Source: Ceratodon purpureus
Lineage: Eukaryota > Streptophyta > Bryopsida > Pseudoditrichales > Ditrichaceae
Reading direction: 5' to 3'
DNA length: 64,000 nt
Assembly: GCA_014871385.1 (NCBI GenBank)
Contig: CM026426.1
Span: 45,494,484 to 45,558,483, forward strand
How positions within the stretch are numbered: position 1 is the first letter of the stretch; each line of letters starts with the position of its first letter. A program made the position numbers and the translations under genes. The notes beneath the pieces are model-generated. The model saw only the letters and a list, made by a program, of their open reading frames with translations. It did not search any database and was not told the origin of the DNA. Below, piece by piece: positions 1 through 11,722 of this stretch.

Positions 1-882
1 TTTTGGTCTCTTATTTCTTAATTGTAGTCTTTAGTTGTCTTGTATGTCTTCTTCGCATCATTCTCGATAATTCTTGATTCATTCAAAATATGATGTTATC
101 AATTAACAATTTAAAGACTCTATTTCTATTTATAACCTCTTATCAATGATACTTATGACCAAAACTTTTCTTACCCACTCCAATTTCTCTCCATGATATT
201 CTTTCAAATTATTTCTCAAGATTCTATTATTTCTCACTGGAATTTTTTCAATTAGCTCTAGCTCTTAAATTTTATCATGTTTTTTGACTCCATTATCACT
301 TTTTCTGAAATCTCTCATTTTCTTTTAAGACTCTCTAAACACTATTATTATTATTTTTTTATTTAAATTGTTAAGTGACAGGGTACTATTTGTTCTTCTC
401 TCAAACACTTTTCTTGCAAATTTCCACTCACTCCATTATCATGTTCTCTCTTATTTTTCCCTTCCCGAATACGAAAAGTTTTGTATAGTTTTATCTGATT
501 AGTTAACTTTCTTTTATTCACTCGGCAATTTTGAATTTTCTCTAAAAAAGGGACTAATTGCTGTATGAATTTATTTTATACTCTCTGCACGACTAGTTAT
601 TATATTTTATTTTCAACTCATTCTTGGCAGGAATTTCCATTTTACATGAACCCTTATCAAAACAGAAGTAAATACTATACTCTGCAGAGACACCAAGTCA
701 ACAGTACTTTTAGTGTGATTAATTTAATTGAAATCTGGTTTAAGTTTTCCAATTTCCGAGTGGAATGCTGCAGTCATGTGTTCCTGTTAACCACTGGTCT
801 AGCGTCTGTAACCGTGAGTTCGCGGTTTCCCCTTTAGGTTCTTATGGAAGTTATCCCATATTGTTTGTCATGGCCTTCCAGG
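1..882. other. AT-rich intergenic DNA, no gene seen
   Basis: This stretch is strongly AT-rich with many pyrimidine runs. The only open frames are short, lack recognisable motifs and have the composition of random AT-rich DNA. I see no RNA gene, LTR end or transposon terminus here. Confidence 0.6.
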
Positions 883-1473
883 TTTGATATAAATAGATTC
901 ATGTTGGACATCACCTCCAGGTAAAGCGTTGGTGGCTTGGTGATCCGAGGCTTCGGATTCAAACTGCCGTGCCAGCCCGAGGGTGCTAGTGCCAGGTTCG
1001 AATCCACCCTTCGACACCCACCCCACCACGCTCACACGCCCGCACAGTTGGAGTGCCAATTTTTTATTTTTTATTTTTATTTTTATTTTTATTTTTTTCT
1101 AAATTATTTTCATTGAGGTGTTCTTTTACTGGATATGAAGATTTTGATGTAGCTTGTTCTGTAGGAACTTCTTTACTATCACAATCTTTCAGCACTTAGA
1201 ATTATGTTCAACCATTAGCATAATCTTGTATAATTCTGAAACTAAATTAATCAACTAGGTATCTAGAAGTATCTTTATATTCCAAAGTCTAATGTCTTTC
1301 TTTTTCCAAGAACACAAGTATGTTTCAGCAGTTTATTATCTTCAGATACCATTCAATCTATTACAATTTTCTAAAATCATTATACTTTAAATCCTGCTAC
1401 TCTGTTACTTCTTTATTCATAGTTAATCAATTTTTCCCAGTTGCTTACTCATTTAGTGGTAATTTCTTTTCAA
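883..1473 (+). repeat. tRNA-like SINE-type repeat, copy A
   Basis: This is the most diverged of four related copies (others at 32626-33219, 45056-45542 and 49598-50187). The head has a perfect RNA polymerase III B-box match (GGTTCGAATCC, 995-1005) and a weaker A-box-like TGGCTTGGTG near 933-942. An A/T simple-repeat run (about 1058-1098) follows, then a body of roughly 370 bases shared with the other copies. The head cannot fold a normal T-arm and the A-to-B distance is long, so it is not a working tRNA. A tRNA-derived SINE or similar non-autonomous element is inferred. Confidence 0.55.
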
Positions 1474-1762
1474 TTCACACATTTAACATTGTCTCCTAAA
1501 TTTATCACAGTCTTATTTATCATAGCCATATTATATATATTAGGTAAAGTTTATAGTCCTCACAATGGAAAATTCGTCCAAAAACTTATGAGTCATCAGC
1601 ATAGTCTATTAATCCAAGTTTCCAGAACAAGTTCATAATTTTATGAATCTCAAAGATATTGTTATCAATACTTAAGTCTGTGAAAACTTCCTAACTCCAG
1701 TACATACAACATCTCTTTCACACTTGAATCCTTGGTCTTCTTTGGTTCTCGGCTTAATACAA

Positions 1763-4762
1763 CTATCTTCTCTTCATCTCAAGTCGTGGCTTCTTGTACT
1801 GAAACTCATTAGCCAACGCCATGTCATGTGACATATTCTGCATTTCAGCCAAGTCGAAGTTTCTGCGAACGTCTTCATCATGTACCAAGAGATATTTATC
1901 GTGATTCTTCCGGTAATTCAACCAGAAGTCAATCTGCTCCTCTTGAATAGCTGAGAATTCCAAAGTAAACACCGAACTTGGTCCATTCAGGAAATTGGTC
2001 ACAGCCATACACTCCACCATACGAATCCACCTCGTGGGCTTTTGCTGCATCTTCATCCACAAGAAAAACTCGGGCTTGGTCTCATCATATGTGTTCACAT
2101 TAATGGTTAACTTAAACATGATACACAGGTAAGACAACACCTTGCAGAATACTGCAGCTCGGAAGCAAACTGGATCGATATGAAGTCGGTGAGCTTCAAA
2201 AAAAGTCCCATATGCCTCAGCACATTCTTGCCAAGTATTGAAATGACTAGGGATAATAGGCCAATTGTAAGGTATTGTGTCAATACGCGCCCACGGTGCC
2301 CACTTGTATCTGCGTGTACCACGTAGAGGGCAGAAATGTGGATGCTGAGCCACTACTACTGGTGGTGCCACTGCGCAACTAAGGGAAATCCCAGGGTACA
2401 ACTTGTCCCATTGCCTCCAAGCCTTTTGTGATAAACCACAATCTTCCAATATCCATTCAATTGCTCGCCACGTAGGAAATGGAATCTCCTCTTTGCTCTC
2501 AAACATGTGATCATAATTCCCAAGGAATTTGCGCTTCAGAAATGATCCCGTTATTGGTGCAGTCACAATCATCGAAGTAGGTACCCGGAAGCTATCCGAT
2601 GGTTGAGGTAGGTGCGCTTGCACCCAAATATCCTCAGTCTCTATTACTTGTCTGTTGATACCTTCCTTGGATCGCTGAATTCGCTGGTGTGCCCGCACCT
2701 TGTTGTAGATGTAATGTCCAGTGGACATCTCGCCTCGTTGGGCCACATCTTCCCAAGCCATCGATTGCAGTAAGGTATTCTCGAAACTTGTCTCTTCTTG
2801 TAATTCTTCATTCAGCACTTCTAACGCATGTGCCCATTGAGCAAATAACTCGGGAACTGGGCAAGTAATGGTGGATAGTGTTACCTTATGCTCCGGGGTT
2901 CTCACATACCTATGTGGTTCGGCTGCAAAATCCTTCTTCCTCTTCTCACCAACCTGTAATTCCAGATGAGCGTAGTACAAGAAAACTCCGGTGCCGATGT
3001 CACCAATCAGGGCCAACAGCTTAGTAGGAGAAGTTAGGTACAATTCCCTTCTAGCTATCATTTCACTGATACGGTTCTGCATATTAGAGTATTTCTCAGC
3101 TCCTCACCAGGCTCTATCGAACTCTTCATCTGTCAGTATGGTGCCTTGGTTCAGGTTTGACATCTTGAGAAACGCATCTCTTTGCAGTTCATAACTGCGT
3201 TATAGAGAGAAGGACGGTGGACTGTTTAATTCTTGATACCACAAGGCTTCCTGTAGCTGAATTTTCTGTCCCTGCTCCAGGGCAACTTGATTTTGTAGTC
3301 CTACGTTTGCTCCAGCCAAGGTTCTTACATTGTTCTCAAGATTTGCTACTGTAGCAGGGTCTGGTTTTGAGATCGGGTTATCAGGTTTTGCTACGTGCAT
3401 CTCCTTTGCATTCTGCTAGATAAGAAGGGCTTTCTCTTTCTTCAGCTGTGCAATCTCTACAGCAAGTGCATCACTGTGGAAAGACTTTTTCTTCCACTGT
3501 TCAACACTGTTCATTGCTCGTTTTATCTCTCCCTGTAGCCTCTTCTCCATCTCATCCTTGGCCCGTAATATCTCTTGATTATTAGCTTGATATTGGACTA
3601 CCAAGTCATCAATCTACTGTACTACTGTCACGATCAGTTCCAAACTTTCCTTCTCTTTCAACAATTTCTCAGCTTGTGGTTCTGCTACCTATGTCGTAGA
3701 CAGAGATCGTGAAGTACCATGTCTTGCTGCTGATCCACTTCGCACCGATTCTTCTTCAGTTCTCGGTAGCGCTAACTCGCGTGATACACTGACTTGCAAC
3801 CCCTGAGATTCTCTATTGTTCCGGGGCACCTTCTTTTTCACCAACCCGGGTTGCTCCTCCTGATCACTTGACATAGGCTCTGGGGTAACAGTGACAGATG
3901 TCCACGGGACTTCTGGTGTCTGTCTGCACATAGTCTCATGCACTTCCGGAGTTGCGTTAATTTTGTATTCGTCCTATGAAGAACTGTTGAGACGCCTTCT
4001 AGAGCCGCGTGAAGAGTCTCCTGCAGATGTGGGAGTACTTTCCTCCTGTAACCTCGGGCAAAGTGCTAAAATATATGTGCTACTGTCGAAGAAGAGTTTG
4101 TTACGCGTTGTCTTCCCTGCTATCTCTTGGCAAATTTGATTGTACAGAATTTTGGTCCAATTCAGATGCTCTCCATTCCAGCTTCGGTATGCCGCTGCCA
4201 ATCCTTCCTTGGTAATTACTTCGATACCTTCAGGTGCCATGAGCAGTCGCTGGTTGATGTACCGCAACCACTCTTTTCAACATGGTTTTGCTTTAGCGAT
4301 GCTGTATCCTCCCTCAACCTGGCTCTCCGCATGTTTCTCAAATATCTGTAGCAGCTCTTGTCTTGACAATGCCTCTACACTCAACAAAGTTGGTCCCGAT
4401 GTTGGCAGTGAAAACTTTTCTGCGATTGTTTCGATGTCAAAGTGTACCACTTGACCTTGCACACGAAATTCTTCTTGAACACCTCTGCAAGATCCTTGGA
4501 GAAACGCCAGCACCTTGTCCGGATCAGCCAATGGCCACACGTTGCAAATGAAATCCCACAGACCCGCTGCTTGCAGATTCTTCTCTTTTGGATCCACCAC
4601 TTCAGCTGAAATCCGCATCAATGGGGAAGGCTCGATGGTAAAATCCGTTTTCTTTCTCTTGATTCCCATTGTTCCTTCCTTGGCTGCGACAACAAGTTTA
4701 GTCTGAAGGTTTTTAATCACAAAAAATCCACTCTTGTCAGCTTCCATTCGCATTTGATTCAT
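1763..4762 (-). mobile_element. Gypsy-1 extra 3' coding region (unknown function)
   Basis: Coding-like DNA downstream of integrase within Gypsy-1, on the same strand. It shows an N-terminal basic segment, a conserved-looking globular region, a low-complexity Ser/Arg region, a coiled-coil-like Gln/Glu/Lys-rich region and a C-terminal globular region (about 1763-3082) rich in Trp and Pro. A comparable extra 3' region occurs in Gypsy-2, and a short segment around a CPRLQEE motif has a counterpart there (SCWFSDQEE). Extra 3' frames are known in several plant Tat/Athila-like families; their role is not known to me. The region is interrupted. Confidence 0.6.
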
Positions 4763-6309
4763 ATTGTGTTTCCTGGTAGTAACTCTCTTCTGCTTCCTTA
4801 GTCCTTACTTTCTCTCGCCGGTTTGTTTACTCTTAGTTTCTCTGTCTTACCACTAATCCTTTCCCCTCAACAATTTGTTCCTTTAAAACTCACTTACTCT
4901 CACAATTGGAGAAGGAAACAGTTGATTCACTAATGGTTTGTATTTTCTCTCGGCAAGTTATAATTGCTAATACATATACAAACATAAGAACCATAAGAAA
5001 TTTCTCACAGAAAAACTCAATGAGACTTAATACTTACCGATCCTTGCAGTAATGAACTTTGCAAATGGATGCAAATGTATGCAGGTGAATGCAAGGTTAC
5101 AATCTGAACACACATCCAACCTTGTTAATGCACCTCAAATTTCAACACAGCATACGAATCAACATGCGATGCATCTATTCTTCCTCAATTTCTCTGAATT
5201 TTGAAACTCTTGCCGATGCTCAATATGTTCCTCACCTGATTGCTCTGGTTTCTTGATATGCACTCGGCAGTTTATTTTCTATCTCTCTCAACACCTGTTG
5301 AAATCTTCCCAAAGAAAACCTATTTGCTTATCTCTAAACCCTATTTCCTACTTCGGTTAGTGACTTGAACGCACTTTCAATAGAATTTCAGAAATGGGTA
5401 ATTCTCACCTTGCAATTTCAACTCATATTCTCAGTTTGCAACTTGACACTTCTTCAATCTAATTTCTCTCAAACTACTCAACTCATTTGCATAGTCCCAC
5501 AGCCTCAACACACGATTTTACACCTTACGATCACGCTTCACAAACCCCAATATACTCTCTACTACTCTCATCTGTTCTCTCAGACTTTCTGCGCAATTCA
5601 CTTCAACTTACAGTGATCCTTGGGACCTTGTACTCCTCTTCTACTCATTCCCGATCACTCATTCAACTGAACGGTTTCCAAAAATTAATACACTGGAGTG
5701 CAAGAACTCTCCTCTGACCAGATTAACGACTTCTTGCAAGATCCGGCACAACAACTCTCAACAGTTTCTTTACTAAAAAATTATCATTTCATGGGTGACC
5801 AGTAACTGCATGGACACGTGTCGTTGATCGAGACAGAGTTCTCATCCCCTGTTAATGCGCTATTCTGTACAGTTTCTCATTTATTTTTCATCCATTGTTG
5901 GTGTCACTTATGTCATTATTTGGCTAAGTGTTTATCCCACAACTCAGGGCTGTCTCAAACTATCTTTTCTCATTATTATTTGAGCATTGTGACATAAAAT
6001 CTCTTTTGCCCATTTCCCACGATTGATTTGAGAGTGTAAGTTGAGACTGTAAATGATTTTAACTTCAACGAGTCTCTTCCCAGCAGTTACTTCCGCTTAT
6101 AGCATTTACTGCTCCTAAATTTTTCAATTTTTTCAGTTTTCTAATTATTAATTTATTTATTCTAATCAAGGAAAGGTAAATAATATATTTCTGCCCCCTT
6201 CTTAATCAATAACTTGCCCTCAAGTTATATATTTCTTAAGACGATAGCCATTATAACGAGTATTATGAATGTTACCCTCAAAATCTTGTATTTCAATAGA
6301 ACCATTAGG

Positions 6310-7240
6310 TTAAGCATTCAAAACTTTATATGGTCCAAACCATCTCATCTTAAATTTACTGGGAAATTTTTGAAAACGACTATCATAAAGCAAAACATAG
6401 TCATTACGTTTAAATTCCTTTGGTTGTAATTTACTATCATAATAAGTTTTACGATGTCCTTGAATGGCTTCCATATTAAGATAGGCTTGACCTCTGATTT
6501 TGTCTAACCTTTCTAACATGTCATAACAAGCTTTTAAGGAATCGACATCTCCCAAACGCTCCAAAATAGCTACTCTTAAAGAAAGTAACTCAACTTCTAT
6601 GGGTAACATAGCTTCTAACCCATAAACAAGTTGAAAGGGAGTAGCCTTAGTTGTAGTTTTAACGGTACACCGATATGCCCATAATGCATTGTTTAGTTCA
6701 TAATCCCAATTTGAGGGATTTCCTGCTAAAGTTTTGGTGATGATTTTACAAAGGATACCATTTGTTTTTTCAGTTTGGCCATTGGCTCTAGGATGATAAG
6801 GTGTAGATTTTCTATGTTTTATAAAGTAATCTTTCAACATCCTTTCTATAGTTTCATTTATAAAATGTGTTCCTCTATCACTTACTATTTCCTTAGGACA
6901 TCCAAATCTAGTAATGATATTCTCATAAATGAACTTAGCAACCGTTTGTGCATCATCTTTTTTAGTTGCTACCGCTTCAACCCATTTCGTTACATATTCC
7001 ATAGCAACCAAAATATATCTTTTTTGTCCTTGCCGACTTGGTGGTTTAATTGGTCCTACAAAGTCAATTCCCCATTTTTCAAAAGGGATTTGGGCTAATA
7101 TTGGAGTTAAAGGCATAGCCTTACTTGGAGTTGGTTTCCCTACTCTTTGACATGGGTCACACTTTCTAACATAAAGAGTAGCATCAGAAAATAGAGTGGG
7201 CCACCAATAGCCAGTTCTTAAGGCTTTTTGAGCAGTGGCC
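6310..7240 (-). mobile_element. Gypsy-1 integrase region
   Basis: Part of Gypsy-1. The integrase core is recognisable from the block around WGIDFVGPI, the SDRGTHFINE block with a catalytic-type Asp, and the later NGQTEKTN block of gypsy integrases. The C-terminal part ends in the typical gypsy WFGPYKV motif rather than in a chromodomain. A zinc-binding-type segment lies just upstream. It belongs with the polymerase region next to it. Confidence 0.85.
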
Positions 7241-8860
7241 TATCCAGCAAAATGCCCTCCACAGACTTCATCATGACAACCTTGTAAAACCATCGGTACT
7301 TTGTTAGGATTGACACATCGTCTCAAAACATCATCATGTCCCCGTTTATAAAGGACTCCCCCTATCATGGTAAAAGGTTGTGCCCTATGAGCGAACCTAG
7401 TTTTTTCTTTTGGAGTGTAATTAGGAGGAAAAGTTTTCTTAGTTAAGTAATAAATGATGTCGGCATATTCTGCCGGAATAATATCCATGACATCCACTCC
7501 ATCCTTAACATTAAAGATATGTGCATCTGGGAAACTATCATCTATAAACTCAGGATTTATAGTGTCGTTGATGCGAGAAAGGAAGTCAGCATTTTGATAG
7601 CTTTTGCCAGGTCTTACGTTCACAGTGAAGTCAAATTCTTGTAATAATAAGACCCATCTTGCCACTCTTCCACTAAGTTGAGGTTTATTGATCATATACT
7701 TTACAACATCATGATCAATATGAAATGTGAACTTATGTCCCAACAAATAATGTCTAAACTTTTGAACAGAAAAAATCATGCCCAATCCTTCCCTTTCTGT
7801 AACCGAATAATTCCTCTCAGGAGCACTTAATTGACGACTTGCAAAATAAATTGGTCTATCATGACCTTTACTATTATGTTGACTTAATACACTACCAATA
7901 GCTACATTCGACGCATCAACATACACTTCAAATGGTTTGTCCCAATTCGGGGGAATTAAACTGGGTGCCTTACTTGAACGTCTTTTTAATGTATTAAAGG
8001 CTTTGGTACACTCATCTGTCCATATGCCTGCTGTATCTGTTTGTTTGGTTAATAGTGTTAAGGGTGCAACTATGAAGGCAAAGTTATAAATGAACCTTCT
8101 ATAATAGCCTACGGCACCTAAAAATGCTTTTAATGCAGTCAAATGTTCAGGTATTCCAATGCTAAGTATAATTGCCACCTTATCGGGGTCAACTGAAATG
8201 CCTTCTTTAGAGACTACATGCCCTAAAAGTTTCCCACAAACTGTAGCAAATTCAGACTTAGCCGCGTTAATGGAAATTCCATATTTACGACATTGTCTAA
8301 AACATTGCTTTAAGGAGTTAGGGTGATCTTTCTTAGACCCAAAGACACAAAAGTCATCTAAAAAGATCTCCATAAATTTCCTTAAGTATTTAGTAAAGGC
8401 TCTTGTCATTACTCTTTGGAATGTTACGGGGGCATTACATAATCCAAAGGGCATAACATTATATGCAAAGGTTCCCCAATCCGTAGTAAAAGTAGTTAAA
8501 GGTCTATCTTCAGGTGCAATTTGTACTTGATTATAACCAGAGAATCCATCTAAAAAAGAATAACACTCATGGCCAGCTACCCCATCTAAAACTGCATCTG
8601 AAAAGAGTAGAGGGAAGAAATCTTTTTTAGTGGCACTATTCAACCTTCTAAAATCTTGACATATACGGATTTTCCCATTCTTTTTAGGTACTATAACTAT
8701 AGGTGAAACCCATTCACTATATGGTACAGGATATATATGAATTTACATTCTAAAAGTTTATCAATTTCTTCCTTGACCATTAAGGAATATTTAGGATTCA
8801 TCCTATATTGCCTTTGTCTAACTGGCTTAACACTAGTAGAAATTTGGTCCCTGGAGGCTT
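7240..8860 (-). mobile_element. Gypsy-1 reverse transcriptase and RNase H region
   Basis: Part of Gypsy-1. It carries the gypsy RT blocks (FLDGFSGYNQ, MPFGLCNAP, and FLDDF as the YXDD-box equivalent) followed by the RNase H region (block DASNVAIGSVLSQ and the SVTEREGL segment) and the linker toward integrase. Order and spacing are normal for Ty3/gypsy pol. Confidence 0.88.
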
Positions 8861-9948
8861 CAAATTAAATGACATATGTCCAGTTCGTGTCCATAAATGA
8901 CATGAGAAATGACGGGGGTTGTTTTGAGCATTTCAAGGGAGAGACTGCAGTGGCGTGTCAAACCCACGTTGCTTCAAGGTGAAATTCGACGATTTGGAAT
9001 TACCACAGTGACTTTTACTCACAGTCCGAATGTACCATGATGTTTGAACACTTGTAGATGTCGAATAATCATGGTGCCTTGGTACATCTATGTTTCCTAG
9101 ATTCCGCATCTAATCTTCCAGCGGTATTCGTAGCTGGCACATTCTGGGTCCTTGCTAAAAGCATAGTTGGTAATGTACCTTTTGGGCAATTTCATGGGCT
9201 TCGCACACTATGTACGCTGCATGATTCTATAATCTTCGCGTTTTCCGTTCCTTGTTGAGTGATCATTTCCCTGTAAAATCTACCTATTCATAACTTGGAG
9301 GGTACAACTCCTTTTCACATTAAGTGAATGGATCCCATTATTACAGGATTACTATATTGAAACGTCTGAAGTAACCTTCATATGTGTGCTCGATTCACAT
9401 ATTATTTTACTTGCAAAGTTTAACAAATGAACTGTTTATTTTATATTATTTCATCTTAATTTTTATTCTCTATTTTGATTTTTTATAATCATTTCAGTTA
9501 TACTGTATGCTTCTATCACCTACGTCATTAATAGTTTCTTTGCTTCATATCTTGTTGGTACTCATTACTTAGGTTTAAATCATTTGAACCCAGTGTTCTC
9601 CCATTTCTCCTGTCAATATCACTCCCTTGTAATCTGTACTCTGATTTCACACTTAAGTTTCATATATATCGTCTTCATTTTTACATGATATTCATGATCT
9701 CCTGGATATCTTCCCACAAGCCGCGATTTGATACACTCCGTACAACCTCTTCATTTCTGGCTCTCTCCACCTCCTCTTAAAACAGTGCTTCAAGTTGATA
9801 GCTCACTTTGTCAAAACGCTTACAGCTAATTCTCCAGACACTATTACAGATCTACTTCCGCATTTTCAAGTTTCTTACTCTGTTTTCCATTCCTCCGTTC
9901 CTTGCAACTCGAGTTCCTGTGTCTCCTTCAGTGATATCTCTTTTAGGA
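8861..9948. other. Intergenic DNA, no gene seen
   Basis: Between the 5'-truncated end of Gypsy-1 and the unknown ORF at 9949. Short frames occur on both strands but none shows motifs, a convincing start context or splice signals. No repeat shared with the rest of the window was recognised. Confidence 0.5.
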
Positions 9949-10371
9949 ATGGACAAGGTCGCTATTTTTGGTTGGCTAGCGGAGATTCACAGACGCAAAG
10001 CTAATCTAAACCTCCATTACCCGAACACTCCCAAAATTGCTCGTTTTCTTGAGTACTCTAACAATTCCCGCTGGACTAATGGTTGTCACCAGGAAATGGT
10101 CGCCCTTGGGAACGCATTGGGCTTGCCCTTCTCTATCTACTCCAATGGTGCACGACCTCCATCGACGCGACCCTGGAATCGTGCCAAGCATGATGCCATG
10201 GTGGAAAGATACAATTCCAAGTCCATAGCCGCAGCGTCCACTTCTGCGAATTCAGTTGAGGATTTGACATGTGATGTCGTGAGTAGTCAAGCTTCTATTC
10301 CGGGATACGGCATGGTTGTCAGTGCCGAACACGGAAGGCGAGCGACATTCCGGCGTCGCCTACTCCCTTGA
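9949..10371 (+). CDS. Short unknown ORF, possible exon
   Basis: From the ATG at 9949 this frame encodes 140 residues beginning MDKVAIFGWLAEIHRRK. An upstream extension exists but is hydrophobic and AT-driven, so the internal ATG is preferred. The composition (RWTNGCHQEM, RPPSTRPWNRAKHD) is more protein-like than the surrounding DNA. Splice-donor-like gtgagt and gtaagt hexamers lie near 10278 and 10409, and a second reading frame looks coding between about 10320 and 10409. This may therefore be a piece of a spliced gene or a frame-disrupted one. I do not recognise the product. It sits alone between two retrotransposons, so a transposon-derived origin is equally possible. Confidence 0.35.
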   Translation: MDKVAIFGWLAEIHRRKANLNLHYPNTPKIARFLEYSNNSRWTNGCHQEMVALGNALGLPFSIYSNGARPPSTRPWNRAKHDAMVERYNSKSIAAASTSANSVEDLTCDVVSSQASIPGYGMVVSAEHGRRATFRRRLLP

Positions 10372-11640
10372 AGACTGTGAGGGCATCCAACAGTACCGAT
10401 ACAGAGTCGTAAGTAGACATCAAAACAAACCGAATTGTGATTTGTTTTTCTGCCACTTTACGTCCTATTTGGACATTGTTGTCTCCAAATATATGGTATT
10501 TTGTCGGGCCAATTCTAATTACTCTCGTTAGTTATGATACATAGAACACTTTACATTCTACTGTTTTTTTTAAGTAAACAAATAGATTTCAATTGATTTT
10601 TTTTGAAAACTTTGAATCGATGTGAAATTTGTATACATATTATGGCAACAACCTAGTTTAAGTAGACATAGTTTTCCAAAGGAGGTTAGCGAAATGTACA
10701 TACCTAGTCAGCAGACACTTTCATTCACTTCAAACCGTGCTGAATTGGTATCAGGGTATACAGATTAAAACTGTACTGTGCATTCCGTTCTCTGCCATGC
10801 CTCGTCCGTCATCTGCTTTAGACAATCGGTAATGTTGAAATATTTTTTCAGTTGTCTGTTGTCCTTGTTAGTCCATGTTATTTCCTTCAAGAGTGATAGC
10901 CCTGTCTACCACATTTCCAAATTGTCTCATTAATTCCATCACCAGGCTACTATACTCTCTAAGAAATTAATGAACAATATGTCGAAGTGTATCTGAACTC
11001 AAATGTGTGGTTTCTACCCCGATTGTGTGGTCTAGCACGTACCGTGGAGCTCCACAATGCTTCATGTTGACCTGCTAAGTATTTTGTCAAGCCCCGTTCA
11101 CGAACGACACATTCCTCACATGCATTTCGAATTAGTTCTTACAGCACATATGTTAAATATTCAGATGAAAACGTTGACTGACATTATTACATAAAGATTT
11201 TTATCAAACGATACTAAGATGACAAGCTTACGATAGATCACTAACCTTGAGAATTCTTCAGGTAGCTATGGACCAACCTGCAACACTTACAGACACCAGA
11301 CTTTAAACTTAACAATTTGGAACAAAAAAGGCTCACGTACCCAATAAGGATATTGTTCACAATTACCAACAAACATTTAGATTCACAAGTACTTATCAAC
11401 ATTCGAATAGTAAGTACAACTGCATAGGGGATACACCATGAACAAAAATAAAACTACAAAACTTATAGTGAAATACTAAGAATTTTATAGCTTCAGTACT
11501 TTGAGTTGTAGAAAATAAGCGTCTAGATTCGATTGCTTCCGAATAATGTGAAAATATATCGCTATTCTATTAGCGTATCACTGTTTTTAGAGTTCATATG
11601 CACACAATTACTAGTGCCCGAAATTTATCCACTTCCTATA
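10372..11640. other. Intergenic DNA, no gene seen
   Basis: AT-rich DNA with no open frame of note after the unknown ORF and no recognisable repeat until the terminal repeat that begins near 11641. Confidence 0.5.
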
Positions 11641-11722
11641 AAAACTGAAAATTTTGAAAATTGTCAATTCTGTGCTCTCCATTCTGTGCTCTCCGCTCTC
11701 CGCTCACATACGAACTTTCCCC
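11641..11722 (+). repeat. Solo end of the MITE-like repeat found complete at 60526-60768
   Basis: The segment contains the same series as the right end of the 60.5 kb MITE: a stretch ending TTGTCAATTCTGTGCTCTCC, several GCTCTCC units, then CTCACATACGAACTTTCCCC. Both copies stop at the same CCCC. Here no matching inverted left end is visible upstream. Gypsy-2 coding DNA begins immediately after it, so this repeat end marks the truncated 3' boundary of that retrotransposon. Confidence 0.6.

Larger units (their letters stand above)
1763..8860 (-). mobile_element. Gypsy-1: decayed Ty3/gypsy LTR retrotransposon
   Basis: Fossil Ty3/gypsy element on the minus strand. Recognisable parts, 5' to 3' of the element, are reverse transcriptase and RNase H (about 8860 to 7240), an HHCC/integrase-core region (about 7240 to 6310), a non-coding spacer (about 6300 to 4770) and a long extra 3' coding region (about 4760 to 1763). 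The integrase has the gypsy signature block beginning [12 protein letters not shown] and no chromodomain was seen, which fits the plant Tat/Athila-like branch. No gag or 5' LTR was found, so the 5' end is missing. The element is broken, with several interruptions, and looks old. I could not identify matching LTRs. Confidence 0.85.

Noticed and set aside
931-1030. Possible functional tRNA gene (B-box, A-box-like sequence)
   Set aside because: The T-stem does not pair, the A-to-B distance is long and the same sequence recurs in four repeat copies, so it is a tRNA-like repeat head.
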